Positions 24,177-32,367 of a DNA stretch of 64,000 bases are shown in pieces. The stretch lies in contig CASDPA010000013.1 of assembly GCA_949282255.1 (NCBI GenBank), forward strand, positions 33,323-97,322, given 5' to 3'. Both the position numbers and the translations under genes were made by a program. Numbering within the stretch: the stretch's first letter is position 1; every line of letters starts with the position of its first letter. The DNA comes from an uncultured Spirochaetales bacterium. GTDB lineage: Bacteria > Spirochaetota > Spirochaetia > Sphaerochaetales > Sphaerochaetaceae. The notes beneath the pieces are model-generated. The model was not told where the DNA came from and did no database searches. It worked only from the letters and a program-made list of their open reading frames with translations.

Positions 24177-24890
24177 ATGATTAATTTTGCTCACAGGGGC
24201 GCTAGCCAGTATGCCCCTGAGAATACCATGGTTTCATTTAGGATGGGAATACAGATGGGAGCCAATGGTATTGAGACCGATGTACAAAAATCCAAGGATG
24301 GAGTTTTGGTCCTCTTCCATGATGAATCAATGAAACGCGTTTTATCGATGGATGGTAAGATATGCGATTACACATGGGATGAATTAAAAGATCTCGATGC
24401 AGGTTCTTTCAAGGATGAAAAATATAAAGGTGAAAAACTTGTACGGTTAGAAGATTTCCTTATTGAGTTTGGTTCTTCTGGCATAAAGCTTGCAATTGAA
24501 ATCAAGCAGAGAGGAGTGGAAGAGGAGACTCTTGCAATGCTGAGGCATTATGCAGAGGATGAAGATTTTACTATTACATCATTCATTTTCGATAGTATTT
24601 CATCTTTAGCAAGTGATAAACATGCGCCGCAGCTGGGCTTTCTGTCTAAATCATACTCTGACGAATTAATCAGCCAGCTTAAAGACATGGGGATTGTCGA
24701 GTATTGTCCGGAAGCAGCATTTGTTTCTGAAGAGATTGTCAGGAAGGTAAAAAACGCAGGTTTGAGAGTAAGGCCTTGGGGAATAAAAGATGTCGGATTG
24801 ATGAATAAGATGGTCGATTTGGATGTTTATGGTATGACCGTTAATTTCCCCGATTTGCTTTCTAAGAGGCTTGCAGATTTATATGCTTGA
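24177..24890 (+). CDS. Glycerophosphodiester phosphodiesterase (GDPD2)
   Basis: A 237-residue cytoplasmic GDPD with a canonical active site: AHRGASQYAPENT (His-Arg and Glu-Asn), GIETDVQKSKDG with the metal-binding Glu and Asp, LFHDESMKR with the second histidine, and KLAIEIK in the middle. It splits glycerophosphodiesters imported by the neighbouring ABC system into glycerol 3-phosphate and an alcohol. AAGGA lies seven bases before the ATG. It is the better conserved of the operon's two GDPDs, which share only the fold signatures. Confidence 0.95.
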   Translation: MINFAHRGASQYAPENTMVSFRMGIQMGANGIETDVQKSKDGVLVLFHDESMKRVLSMDGKICDYTWDELKDLDAGSFKDEKYKGEKLVRLEDFLIEFGSSGIKLAIEIKQRGVEEETLAMLRHYAEDEDFTITSFIFDSISSLASDKHAPQLGFLSKSYSDELISQLKDMGIVEYCPEAAFVSEEIVRKVKNAGLRVRPWGIKDVGLMNKMVDLDVYGMTVNFPDLLSKRLADLYA

Positions 24891-25869
24891 AGGGTTTCTT
24901 TCATCACAATGTAGCATAAAGCCAGAGTGTGCCGTGAGTGGATATTTAGACAATGGATTATCTTTCGATGTTTGGAAAAGCCGGATACGGCAAAAGATAT
25001 TTGAAAGGCTGGGGTTTGGCTGCGACTGGCCATATGAACTTGTTTCAGAAGATCCAGAAGAGGATAAAGGACCGTACTCATTGCAGAAAATTCATTTTTC
25101 AATCTCAGAGAATTTGGTCTGCCCTTGTTATGTCTTGATTCCAAAAGGGAAGATCAAAGGTTTGGTCCTTACTCTTCATGGCCATGGTTACGGAGCTCGA
25201 GATATTGTCGGGCTCATTGGAGAAAGCACTTATGAGAAACAGTTTGCTGTCAGCTTGGCAGAACAGGGATTTGTGACTTTTTCTCCGGAACTTGTCGGCT
25301 TTGGAGAAATGCGGCTTAAAGAAGATATCGAATGCGGTGATTGGAAAAAAAGCAGTTGCCATAGGTTGTCTGCTAATCTACTAGCAGCAGGAAAGACTCT
25401 CCTGGGATTGCGGGTATATGAAGCTTATGCTGCTATCGGGCTTATGCATTCCCGTTTCCCGATGCTCAAGGCAGGTGTCATGGGAATTTCTGGAGGAGGA
25501 ACTGTTGCTACGTTCCTTTCTGTTGTAGATGATCGCATATCAGCATGTGTTATCAGTGGATATGCAAATTTTTTCAATTCTAGCATTTTAGCGATGAATC
25601 ATTGCATATGCAATTACCTTCCTGGAATGCTCGAGTCTTTTGAAATGCCTGATATACTTTCGGCAATCGCACCAATGCCGATGCTTTGGGAGTCTGGAGA
25701 TCTAGATCCGATTTATCCGCAAGAGTCAACGCGGAAGGCGGAAAAGATTGTCAGGCGGTGTTATGCCTCTTTAGATGCAGATGAGAATTTTATTTGCGAT
25801 TATTTTTCTGGAATGCATGAGATACATGGGAAACTTGAGGGCAGATTCTTTTCTGATTTTCTTAATTGA
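24883..25869 (+). CDS. Alpha/beta hydrolase, acetyl-esterase/dienelactone hydrolase-like
   Basis: A 328-residue serine hydrolase without signal peptide. The oxyanion loop is TLHGHGYGARD, the nucleophile elbow GISGGG, the acid ESGDLDP and the histidine MHEIHG close to the C terminus. It resembles abhydrolase family members related to acetylxylan esterases. As the last gene of the operon (its start overlaps the GDPD2 stop by eight bases) it may remove acyl groups from imported glycerophospho compounds; this is inference. A TTG at 24871 is an alternative start. Confidence 0.8.
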   Translation: MLEGFLSSQCSIKPECAVSGYLDNGLSFDVWKSRIRQKIFERLGFGCDWPYELVSEDPEEDKGPYSLQKIHFSISENLVCPCYVLIPKGKIKGLVLTLHGHGYGARDIVGLIGESTYEKQFAVSLAEQGFVTFSPELVGFGEMRLKEDIECGDWKKSSCHRLSANLLAAGKTLLGLRVYEAYAAIGLMHSRFPMLKAGVMGISGGGTVATFLSVVDDRISACVISGYANFFNSSILAMNHCICNYLPGMLESFEMPDILSAIAPMPMLWESGDLDPIYPQESTRKAEKIVRRCYASLDADENFICDYFSGMHEIHGKLEGRFFSDFLN

Positions 25870-25886
25870 ATTTTGCAGGCAGATGG

Positions 25887-25910
25887 AAAAGCCCCGCTCG
25901 AAGCGGGGCT
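25887..25910 (-). terminator. Terminator after hpf (possibly bidirectional)
   Basis: AGCCCCGCT / AGCGGGGCT with a three-base loop. On the minus strand TTTT follows, fitting the end of the hpf-rpoN-lpt transcripts. It also lies 20 bases past the esterase stop on the plus strand. Confidence 0.75.
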
Positions 25911-25918
25911 GGTGTTCT

Positions 25919-26215
25919 TCAGAGACCCATGGTCTTTTCTTTTTCTTTCTTCGCCGCGCTTTGGATCTTGTCGGCTATCAGTTCTATACCTTCATATAAT
26001 TCATAGCAGTCCTGGCTGACGATCTTTTCCTTTTTCCAGGTGAAGTGCATTATTGCATCGATATGGTATCCGATCCCTTTTGATTCCCTCTTGATGTTGA
26101 TGTCCAGATCGTGCAGATAGTCTTCGGCAAAGGAGAGCTTCTTTAGCTTCTTGTCAATGAAATCCTTTGTTTCATCACTTGGCAAGTAGTTTACACCTTT
26201 AACGGTCAGATTCAT
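25919..26215 (-). CDS. hpf: Ribosome hibernation promoting factor (short HPF/RaiA type)
   Basis: A 98-residue protein of the S30AE family that binds the 30S decoding site in stationary phase. It begins MNLTVKGVNYLPSDETKDFIDKKLKKL and has the internal IDAIMHFTWKKEKIVSQD and YEGIELIADKIQSA helix typical of the fold. It lacks the C-terminal dimerisation domain of long HPF. The position after rpoN is the classical lptB-rpoN-hpf order. AAGGAGGAG precedes the ATG. Confidence 0.88.
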   Translation of the reverse strand: MNLTVKGVNYLPSDETKDFIDKKLKKLSFAEDYLHDLDINIKRESKGIGYHIDAIMHFTWKKEKIVSQDCYELYEGIELIADKIQSAAKKEKEKTMGL

Positions 26216-26291
26216 ACATTCTCCTCCTTCTTAGGTTGTATTTATTTAACTTGATTGTATCATGTGATAGGAAACAAAGAAAGAGAAATTG

Positions 26292-27641
26292 TCAGCTTTC
26301 CCGTGTATATGATGTGTCGATTTCAAGTTCTTTCCTGTACTTGGCAACAGTCCTTCTGGCGCATTTTATACCCATTTCCTCAAGCTTGTCTGAAATCTTC
26401 TGGTCGCTTAAGGCCTTACCGCTGTCGTTGTTGTTTATTATTTCCTTGATCTTCTCCTTCACGGCATTCTTGCTTAACGCGTTCTCATCGTCCTTTGCAA
26501 AGCCCGATGATGAGGAGAAAAAGAAGCTGAAGGGGAACACTCCCCAGTCGGTGGATACATATTTGTTTGAGCAGATCCTGCTGATTGTGGAGATGCTCAG
26601 GTCCAGCTTTGACGCCACCGATGATTGCGTGTCCGGCACCAGCTTGGAAGGCCCTTCGTCGAAGAACGCCCTTTGTTTTTCTGCAAGATAGAGCCCAAGA
26701 CGGTGCAGTGTGGCTTTACGGAGGTTCACCGCGTCTATTATATCCTCCGCTTTCTGCCTGTACTCCTTAAGGTATGACAGTGCCTCTTTGTTCTTGGGAT
26801 CCTTTGCAGCCTTCACATCCTCTTCGAACTTGAGGTATTCGGGATCAAGCGAGACGGAAGGAAGGTTTTCCGAAGCGTCGCTGATCTCCAAAAGCCCTTC
26901 GGCGTTCTTTTTTATCGTGAGCTCGGGATTTACATAGCTGTCCCAGTTTGTATTGAATTTTTCCCCGGGGTAGGGGGTGAGGCTCTTGAGGATCGAATAG
27001 AGCATGTCCGCCTCTTCCTGGTCCATCCTGAGGGCCTTGGCAACCAGAGCGGTCTTCCCGTTTTTAAGCATCCCGAGGTTGTCTATCATGAAGGAGATGT
27101 TCTCCTCGTCCTCTTTCGCCAGATGGAGCTCTTTGAGCTGGAGCTTCAGACTCTCTTCGACGCTTGAGGCCCCGATTCCCGTGGGATCCAGGGTTTTTAT
27201 CAGCTCGAGTGCTTTTGGAAGGTCTTTCATCTCCTCTGGTCTGAACAGGCTTTCCACATCGCGGGGAAGAAAACCGTTCTCATCGAGGCTGGAAGAAAGT
27301 CTGAAGAGGGCGTTCTTCACCCCCTCGTCCACATCAAGCAGCTCTATCTGCTTATCCACGTGGGCATTAAGGCTTTCCCTTTCCCCGATGGCCCTTTCAA
27401 GCCAATTGGCCTTTCCCGCATCATCGTCGTCGACATATTCGATGGAGCTGTCAAGGCTGGTATGTGTGCTGTCGAAGCTGTAGGAGGAGTAGCTGACATC
27501 CAAGAAGGGATTCTTCTCCTCTTCCTTGCGGATCTCCATATCAAGATCCTGGGAGCTGAGGGCGAGCATTTCAAGTTTCTGTATCTGGGCCTGGGTGAGC
27601 TTCAATTGCTGTTTGAGCCCCATTTGAAGGTTGTTTTCCAT
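26292..27641 (-). CDS. rpoN: RNA polymerase sigma-54 factor
   Basis: A 449-residue sigma-54. The N-terminal activator-interacting region I is MENNLQMGLKQQLKLTQAQIQKLEMLALSSQDL, an acidic region II follows, then the core-binding domain, and the C-terminal RpoN box is ARRTVAKYRKEL, which recognises the -24 element. The ATG at 27641 has GGAGG from the end of lptB directly upstream; an ATG at 27659 lies inside lptB. Sigma-54 promoters are expected elsewhere in the genome; none stood out in this window. Confidence 0.95.
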   Translation of the reverse strand: MENNLQMGLKQQLKLTQAQIQKLEMLALSSQDLDMEIRKEEEKNPFLDVSYSSYSFDSTHTSLDSSIEYVDDDDAGKANWLERAIGERESLNAHVDKQIELLDVDEGVKNALFRLSSSLDENGFLPRDVESLFRPEEMKDLPKALELIKTLDPTGIGASSVEESLKLQLKELHLAKEDEENISFMIDNLGMLKNGKTALVAKALRMDQEEADMLYSILKSLTPYPGEKFNTNWDSYVNPELTIKKNAEGLLEISDASENLPSVSLDPEYLKFEEDVKAAKDPKNKEALSYLKEYRQKAEDIIDAVNLRKATLHRLGLYLAEKQRAFFDEGPSKLVPDTQSSVASKLDLSISTISRICSNKYVSTDWGVFPFSFFFSSSSGFAKDDENALSKNAVKEKIKEIINNNDSGKALSDQKISDKLEEMGIKCARRTVAKYRKELEIDTSYTRES

Positions 27642-27642
27642 G

Positions 27643-28371
27643 CTAGCCTCCGAATGCATCGCCGAAATAGATCTTTTTAGCCATCTCGTTTTCCAGAAGC
27701 TCCTCCTTGGAGCCCGAGACGATTATGAGACCGTCCGAGATTATGTGGGCATCCGTGGTTATCTCCAACGTGTCGCGCACGTTGTGGTCCGTAAGCAATA
27801 TCCCGATCCCGTCGTTTGACAATTGGCGGATTATCTGCTTTATTTCGTACACTGCTTTCGGGTCTATGCCTGCAAACGGTTCGTCCAAGAGCAGGAATCT
27901 GGGACTGGTGGCAAGAGCCCTTGCTATTTCCGTCCTTCTTCTTTCGCCGCCGCTGAGGGTATAGCCGTACTGCTTTCTCACCTTGTCGATGCCGAAGCGT
28001 GCGATGAGCCTTTCAAGCTTTTCTTCCTTATCTGCCTTGCTGAGGTTTTTCTGGGCCTCGAGGATCACCTTGATGTTATCTTCGACCGAGAGTTTCCTGA
28101 AGATCGATGCCTCCTGCGGCAGATAGGCAAGTCCAAGCCGCGATCGCTCGTGCATGGGACGGTATGTGACATCCTCTCCGTTTAGAAGGATTTTCCCGCC
28201 GTTTGCCTTGATGAATCCCACGATCATGTAAAAAGAGGTGGTCTTGCCGGCTCCGTTTGGCCCGAGCAGGCCGGTTATGTCGCCGCTTTTCATATTGAAG
28301 CTGACATCCTTGACAACATGCTTCTTTCCATAAAACTTCGAAAGATGTTCTATTTGAAGGGTATCAGCCAT
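27643..28371 (-). CDS. lptB: LPS export ABC transporter ATP-binding protein
   Basis: A 242-residue cytoplasmic ATPase powering LPS extraction with LptFG. Walker A is GPNGAGKTT (about residue 37), the ABC signature LSGGERRR, Walker B FLLLDEPFAGIDP and the switch histidine in LLTDHNV. LptB-specific features include FRKLSVEDNI at the Q-loop side. It overlaps lptA by eight bases and rpoN follows one base after its stop. Confidence 0.96.
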   Translation of the reverse strand: MADTLQIEHLSKFYGKKHVVKDVSFNMKSGDITGLLGPNGAGKTTSFYMIVGFIKANGGKILLNGEDVTYRPMHERSRLGLAYLPQEASIFRKLSVEDNIKVILEAQKNLSKADKEEKLERLIARFGIDKVRKQYGYTLSGGERRRTEIARALATSPRFLLLDEPFAGIDPKAVYEIKQIIRQLSNDGIGILLTDHNVRDTLEITTDAHIISDGLIIVSGSKEELLENEMAKKIYFGDAFGG

Positions 28372-28984
28372 TTATGACTCCTCCGATCTTGCTTTCAAGC
28401 TCGATCGTATCGTTTTCAAGGTCCAGGCTTATCATCTGCGCGTTGTATGAATTGCCTTTCCAGGTTACGCTTGCATTGGCTCTGAGTGTCAGCATCCCGT
28501 TTTCCCTGTCGTACTCCATCGATTCGGCCTGCGCCCTTATGATCTCATCATCCTCGATCTTGTTCAGCCTGACCTGTCCACTCAGCCTGAGGATCTCGTT
28601 GTCCATATCGAATTCCATCTGTGCTCCGGATGCGAATAGGCCGTTCTTTCTGTCTTCCAGTTCGAAATATGAGGATAAAAGCAGCCTTTGGCTGTTGCGG
28701 TCGAAATATATTGTGCTTGTTTTTATGTTTATCTCCCGTGCCTTATCTTCGACCGTAACAAAGCCCGAGCATGAGATTTCCGTCCAATCTGTGCCAGAAA
28801 GCTTCATGTTGTCCGCTTCTATGTGCAGATCCCCGTCGTCCACGCTTGCGCCTCCCGTAAGCTCGACGCTTTCCCTTCCTTCCTTGAGGACGATCTTGCT
28901 TTGGGCGCCGGAAAAGCTTATCTGACTGGAAAATAGCAAGAAGGGTAGAAGCATTATGAAAACGAATAATGATGCCTTTCTCAT
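28364..28984 (-). CDS. lptA: LptA-like LPS transport periplasmic protein
   Basis: A 206-residue periplasmic protein with a signal peptide (MRKASLFVFIMLLPFLLFSSQ). The OstA/LptA jelly-roll repeats are visible as GASVDDGDLHIEADNMKLSG, CSGFVTVEDKAREINIKTSTIYFD and AQAESMEYDRENGMLTLRANA, which form the LPS slide between membranes. It sits between lptC and lptB, overlapping both by a few bases. Confidence 0.88.
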   Translation of the reverse strand: MRKASLFVFIMLLPFLLFSSQISFSGAQSKIVLKEGRESVELTGGASVDDGDLHIEADNMKLSGTDWTEISCSGFVTVEDKAREINIKTSTIYFDRNSQRLLLSSYFELEDRKNGLFASGAQMEFDMDNEILRLSGQVRLNKIEDDEIIRAQAESMEYDRENGMLTLRANASVTWKGNSYNAQMISLDLENDTIELESKIGGVING

Positions 28985-29490
28985 AGACCAAACACCCCTC
29001 TTGTTATTTTTTCAAAGCTGTAGCTTTCCGTTTTCAGATCACCGTAGAAGCCTTCGCCCAGAAACTCCCCATCCTCGGATTTTACCATGACTTGGCCTTG
29101 CGTTGTAACCACCTGGTTTTTTGAATCGAATACGATCCCCTCGCTTCCTCTTATCTCAAGCTTTTCCGACGGCTTTATGATGACCGCCTCTTCCTTCAGG
29201 GTGAGTATTTCGTTCTTTGTATCCAGCTCCGCTTCTTCTGCGCTTCCCTCAAGCCCGTCCTCTTGGAAAAACGATATTCCTTTGATCAATGCCAGATTCT
29301 CCCTTTGATACAAAGCAAGGCTGTCTGCCTTGATCCTGATCGGGTTTTCGCCTTCGCGTCCGAGCACGAGCTCGGTATCCTCAAGCGTCATGTCGGCCAG
29401 GGCAAGATCCCTGTGGCTTATGCTTTCCCGTTCCGGTATCGAACAGGATGAAAGGATGAGGAGCAGAAGGAGGATGAGGATTCTGTTCAC
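28981..29490 (-). CDS. lptC: LptC-like LPS export protein (lipoprotein signal)
   Basis: A 169-residue protein with a short hydrophobic N terminus ending LILSSC, which would make it a lipoprotein and not the single-pass protein of E. coli. The body is LptC-like beta structure: IRIKADSLALYQRENLALIKGISF and AELDTKNEILTLKEEAVIIKPSEKLEIRGSEGIVFDSKNQVVTTQG. It carries LPS from LptFG to LptA. It overlaps rseC and lptA by four bases each. Confidence 0.82.
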   Translation of the reverse strand: MNRILILLLLLILSSCSIPERESISHRDLALADMTLEDTELVLGREGENPIRIKADSLALYQRENLALIKGISFFQEDGLEGSAEEAELDTKNEILTLKEEAVIIKPSEKLEIRGSEGIVFDSKNQVVTTQGQVMVKSEDGEFLGEGFYGDLKTESYSFEKITRGVFGL

Positions 29491-29885
29491 ACTTTCTTCT
29501 CCAGTATTTCAGGTTTGTATATGCGTTTTCTGATCTTGAAATATAGGCCGGCGATCAAAAAGCCCAGAGCAACTCCGCAGAGTGCGGAAAGGAACGAGGC
29601 TGCTTCCGAGGAAAAAATAGCGTTTCCGATATAGTATCCGGGAATGAAAAGGATCAATGGCAGGCCGAAGGATAAGAAGACAGAAAAAACAGTCTTTTTG
29701 GAATCCATTTCCAAAACAACCTTGTCTCCGCTTTTCAGCTTTAAATCCTTGTTGTTTTCCACCACGAAAGAGGTGTTTTTCGCCGTACAGAAGAAGGAAC
29801 CTTGGCAGCCTTCGCAGGAGGAGCTGTCGCAACCGAGTCTTATCTGCTTGCCGTTCACTTCTATGACGGTCACTTCCTTCTTCAT
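29487..29885 (-). CDS. rseC: RseC/MucC-family membrane protein
   Basis: A 132-residue protein with an N-terminal cysteine-rich cytoplasmic part (LGCDSSSCEGCQGSFFCTAK) and two adjacent transmembrane helices (VFLSFGLPLILFIPGYYIGNA; FLSALCGVALGFLIAGLYF). This is the SoxR-reducing/RseC pattern. Relatives act with the electron-transfer Rnf complex or in envelope stress. It overlaps the ymdB-like gene and lptC by four bases each. Confidence 0.85.
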   Translation of the reverse strand: MKKEVTVIEVNGKQIRLGCDSSSCEGCQGSFFCTAKNTSFVVENNKDLKLKSGDKVVLEMDSKKTVFSVFLSFGLPLILFIPGYYIGNAIFSSEAASFLSALCGVALGFLIAGLYFKIRKRIYKPEILEKKV

Positions 29886-30694
29886 TTCTTTTCCTCCGGA
29901 CGCTCGATCTCGACCTTTTCCAGTATTGTTTTACAATCTACTGCTTTTCCGGTCTCTTCATCGATGCTTACTAAAAATCCTTGGATCATCCCATCTGTCC
30001 AGCATTCGTGGCTTCTTAAGGGTATGCCTCCTTTTATCTTTTTGATTTCGGTCTCCGGATCAAAGCCTCCGACTGAAGAAAAGGATCCGACCCTGCCGTT
30101 GTCGGTGATGTATGCCGTACCGTTTTCGCTGACCGAGCCGTCTGCGGTTATGACCTTCGTATGGGTTCCAACCACCGCGGCGGCCTTGCCGTCGAGGAAA
30201 TGGAACATCGTGTTTTTTTCTGCACTCGTGGAGGCATGGAAGATCAAGATAAGGGTGGCGTTCTCCTCCTCGGCCTTCTTAAGGAGGCTTTCCGCGCTCA
30301 AAAAGGCGTTCTGAACCGCGATTTTCGGGAAATCCGCATTGCCCAAAAGGTTTGCAATAAGATATTTCCTTCCCTTGAGTTCTACAAATTTCATACCCCG
30401 TCCAGGACATTGAGGGGGAAAGTTGTAGCCGCGGAGCATGAAGCCCGCCTTTGGCAGGAATTCGACCATGTCTATCTTGTAAAAGAGTTTTTCTCCCCCT
30501 GTTGCAAGATCGATGCCGAGCTTTCCAAGCTGCTGGCTATGCAGCTTTCCTATTCCAAAGCCGTTGGTCATCCCTTCGGCGTTTATTATCGTATAATCCA
30601 CCTGGTGTTTCTTTTTCAGTTCCCCAATGCCGTTTTTCAGCGCTTGGATACCGGGCCTTCCCACTAGTTCACCAAGAAAAAGTATGTTCAACAT
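29882..30694 (-). CDS. YmdB-family metallophosphoesterase homologue with altered active site
   Basis: The 270-residue product follows the TIGR00282 family along its whole length: ILFLGELVGRPG, IINAEGMTNGFGI, DLATGGEKLFYK, LIFHASTSAEK, GTHTKVITADG and GTAYITDNGRVGS. YmdB enzymes are binuclear phosphodiesterases acting on 2',3'-cyclic nucleotides. Several ligands differ from the remembered family pattern: the first Asp is Glu (GEL), GNH is GEK, DFHAE is IFHAS and GTHTHV is GTHTKV. It may therefore be inactive or changed in activity. It heads the rseC-lptCAB-rpoN operon; TAAGTT lies six bases before the ATG. Confidence 0.85.
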   Translation of the reverse strand: MLNILFLGELVGRPGIQALKNGIGELKKKHQVDYTIINAEGMTNGFGIGKLHSQQLGKLGIDLATGGEKLFYKIDMVEFLPKAGFMLRGYNFPPQCPGRGMKFVELKGRKYLIANLLGNADFPKIAVQNAFLSAESLLKKAEEENATLILIFHASTSAEKNTMFHFLDGKAAAVVGTHTKVITADGSVSENGTAYITDNGRVGSFSSVGGFDPETEIKKIKGGIPLRSHECWTDGMIQGFLVSIDEETGKAVDCKTILEKVEIERPEEKK

Positions 30695-30700
30695 AGTCTT

Positions 30701-30729
30701 AACTTAACTTTTCTTTTTGATGTTGACAA
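30701..30729 (-). promoter_or_regulatory. Promoter of the ymdB-like/rseC/lpt/rpoN operon (predicted leaderless)
   Basis: TTGTCA (30729-30724), 17-base spacer, TAAGTT (30706-30701), six bases, ATG at 30694. Its -35 box occupies nearly the same bases as the TTGACA of the divergent tRNA-Leu promoter. Confidence 0.5.
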
Positions 30730-30778
30730 TAGAAAGTGATTTTCATAAATAGACAAAACTTTTTTATGATGTTATATT
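30723..30778 (+). promoter_or_regulatory. Tandem promoters of tRNA-Leu
   Basis: First: TTGACA (30723-30728), 17-base spacer, TAAATA (30746-30751). Second: TAGACA (30750-30755), 17-base spacer, TATATT (30773-30778), 12 bases before the tRNA. Confidence 0.6.
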
Positions 30779-30790
30779 CTCTTTAGAATT

Positions 30791-30873
30791 GCCCAAGTGG
30801 CGGAATGGTAGACGCGTTAGTTTCAGGTATTAATGGCTGCAAGGCTGTGCAAGTTCGAGTCTTGTCTTGGGCA
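30791..30873 (+). tRNA. tRNA-Leu (anticodon CAG)
   Basis: A class II tRNA of 83 bases with acceptor GCCCAAG/CTTGGGC, a leucine-type D arm (GTGGCGGAATGGTAGACGC), anticodon stem TTAGT/ATTAA around loop TTCAGGT, a variable arm and a T arm with GTTCGAGTC. Discriminator A; CCA is not encoded. It reads CUG codons. Confidence 0.95.
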
Positions 30874-30884
30874 CTACCTGGTAT

Positions 30885-30923
30885 CCGGACCTGTTTCCAG
30901 CAGGAGACATGTCCGGTTTTTTT
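30885..30923 (+). terminator. Terminator of tRNA-Leu
   Basis: CCGGAC / GTCCGG with further pairing of CTGTTTCC against GGAGACAT inside, followed by seven T, 12 bases after the tRNA. Confidence 0.85.
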
Positions 30924-31194
30924 ATTCTGTAACCAGCGCTTTTATATTTTGACTTCCTTTTCATTATGCTCTTATTTTTTGTGTTCACTAAAAATGGAAT
31001 ACTCACATAACGGCCAAGTGATACGTTAATGCCCGCAACTATGGGTTGATCATCCCAATATAAAAGCTTGTGGGCTTTCTCAACTGGTTGTTCGTAATTA
31101 TGAGACCTGGAAAATCATATGATTTCGTGATTTGAATTGTTCCTTTTCTGTTTTAACATATAATAAAAGTGTGATATGGAGTCAACTATAAAGA
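30924..31194. other. AT-rich spacer before the IS110 element; no gene seen
   Basis: About 270 bases with no supported gene. It should contain the outer flank of the insertion. I find no trace of the missing front half of the ATPase gene that lies on the far side of the element, and no clear target duplication. Confidence 0.5.
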
Positions 31195-31218
31195 ATGAGG
31201 AATAGAAAGGAATTCAAA

Positions 31219-32367
31219 TCAGGATTGTTCCTTGTACATTTCTCCTCTGGTCAGGAGGGTGAAAATGATCTTCGTGAGTTTGTTCATCACGGCGATCATT
31301 GCCTTCCTGTGGCTGAAACCTTCATTTCTCTTCTTGTCATAATAGGCACGAAAGAAAGGAGACCAGATGATGGATTTCTGGGCCATGATGTAGACATACT
31401 TCCGAAGACTCCTGTTTCCGTGCTTTGTTATATGGCCCTTGCTGAAGCTCTCGCCGGACTGGTAGATGGAAGGATCGGTACCCATATATGCGATGAGCTT
31501 CTGGTAGGTTGCGAATCTGGAGATATCCTCAATCTCCGCCATGAAGTGAGCCGCGGTTATCTCTCCGACTCCAGGAATGGACTGGAGTATCTCCAGCTCC
31601 TTCGCATGCACCTTCTTCTCATGCTCTACAAGGGCATCTGTGAGAGCTTTGTCTCTCTTTTCAAGATACTGTATCTTCTGTGCGCTGTCCCTGACGAGGT
31701 CAGCGTATCCATCGACTCCTATGCTTCCTATGGCATAGCCCTTGATGTCCTCCACGGAGATGGAGAGATAGCGTCCCTTTTCCTGCATGAGAACATCCAT
31801 AAGCTCTGTATCATCAGCGGAAAGGACCTCATCAGGAGATGCAAAGACAGAGAGAAAGGAGAGCATGGAAGATGTAAATACATCGACAGCAAGGATTTCA
31901 GGCCATGCAATGGCGAGATCGCTCTTGAGCTGGGTCTTGGCCCTGGCTATGTCCTCGGCAACTTCCTGCCTTCTTCTTGCTATGCTCCTCACCTCGTCAT
32001 CCATGACACGCTTCTCCCTATGAAGCCTATCGTAATTGGCAAGGCCGTATCTTGCAATGCTGAGGGCATCGGCACTGTCGGTCTTTGTCTTTCTGAGAGT
32101 CGTGGACTTTACGTAGTTCTTGATCATCATAGGATTCTCGATACAGACCTCAAGACCTCTTTGGCTGAGGAAATGACAGAGGTTCTTATGATAGCGACCA
32201 GTGGATTCCATAACGAAGATTGTGTCCTCCGGGACATCGGAAATGAAGCTTGCGAACCCGGCACGGGTCATTTCGCAGCTGCCTTTGGAAAGGCTTGCTC
32301 CATTCTCGTCGATGATACGGTAGTCGAACTTCCTGCTTGCGATGTCGATTCCGCCGATGTTGCACAT
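31219..32367 (-). CDS. IS110-family transposase (DEDD recombinase)
   Basis: A 382-residue recombinase. The N-terminal RuvC-like DEDD domain shows GGIDIASRKFDY (first acidic residue), VMESTGRYHKNL (second), ENPMMIKNYVKSTTLRKTKTDSADALSIA (third and fourth acids). The C-terminal IS116/IS110/IS902 domain shows LQSIPGVGEITAAHFMAEIEDISRF, AYMGTDPSIYQSG and the serine-containing KHGNRSLRKYVYIMA. It is complete and apparently functional. The ATG at 32367 has AGGAGG at nine bases; the longer frame to 32445 lacks a site and would enter the bridge-RNA region. Confidence 0.95.
   Translation of the reverse strand: MCNIGGIDIASRKFDYRIIDENGASLSKGSCEMTRAGFASFISDVPEDTIFVMESTGRYHKNLCHFLSQRGLEVCIENPMMIKNYVKSTTLRKTKTDSADALSIARYGLANYDRLHREKRVMDDEVRSIARRRQEVAEDIARAKTQLKSDLAIAWPEILAVDVFTSSMLSFLSVFASPDEVLSADDTELMDVLMQEKGRYLSISVEDIKGYAIGSIGVDGYADLVRDSAQKIQYLEKRDKALTDALVEHEKKVHAKELEILQSIPGVGEITAAHFMAEIEDISRFATYQKLIAYMGTDPSIYQSGESFSKGHITKHGNRSLRKYVYIMAQKSIIWSPFFRAYYDKKRNEGFSHRKAMIAVMNKLTKIIFTLLTRGEMYKEQS

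Noticed and set aside
26292..27641. Sigma-54 (-24/-12) promoters, looked for because rpoN is present
   Set aside because: No convincing TGGCAC-N5-TTGC element was found upstream of any gene in the window.
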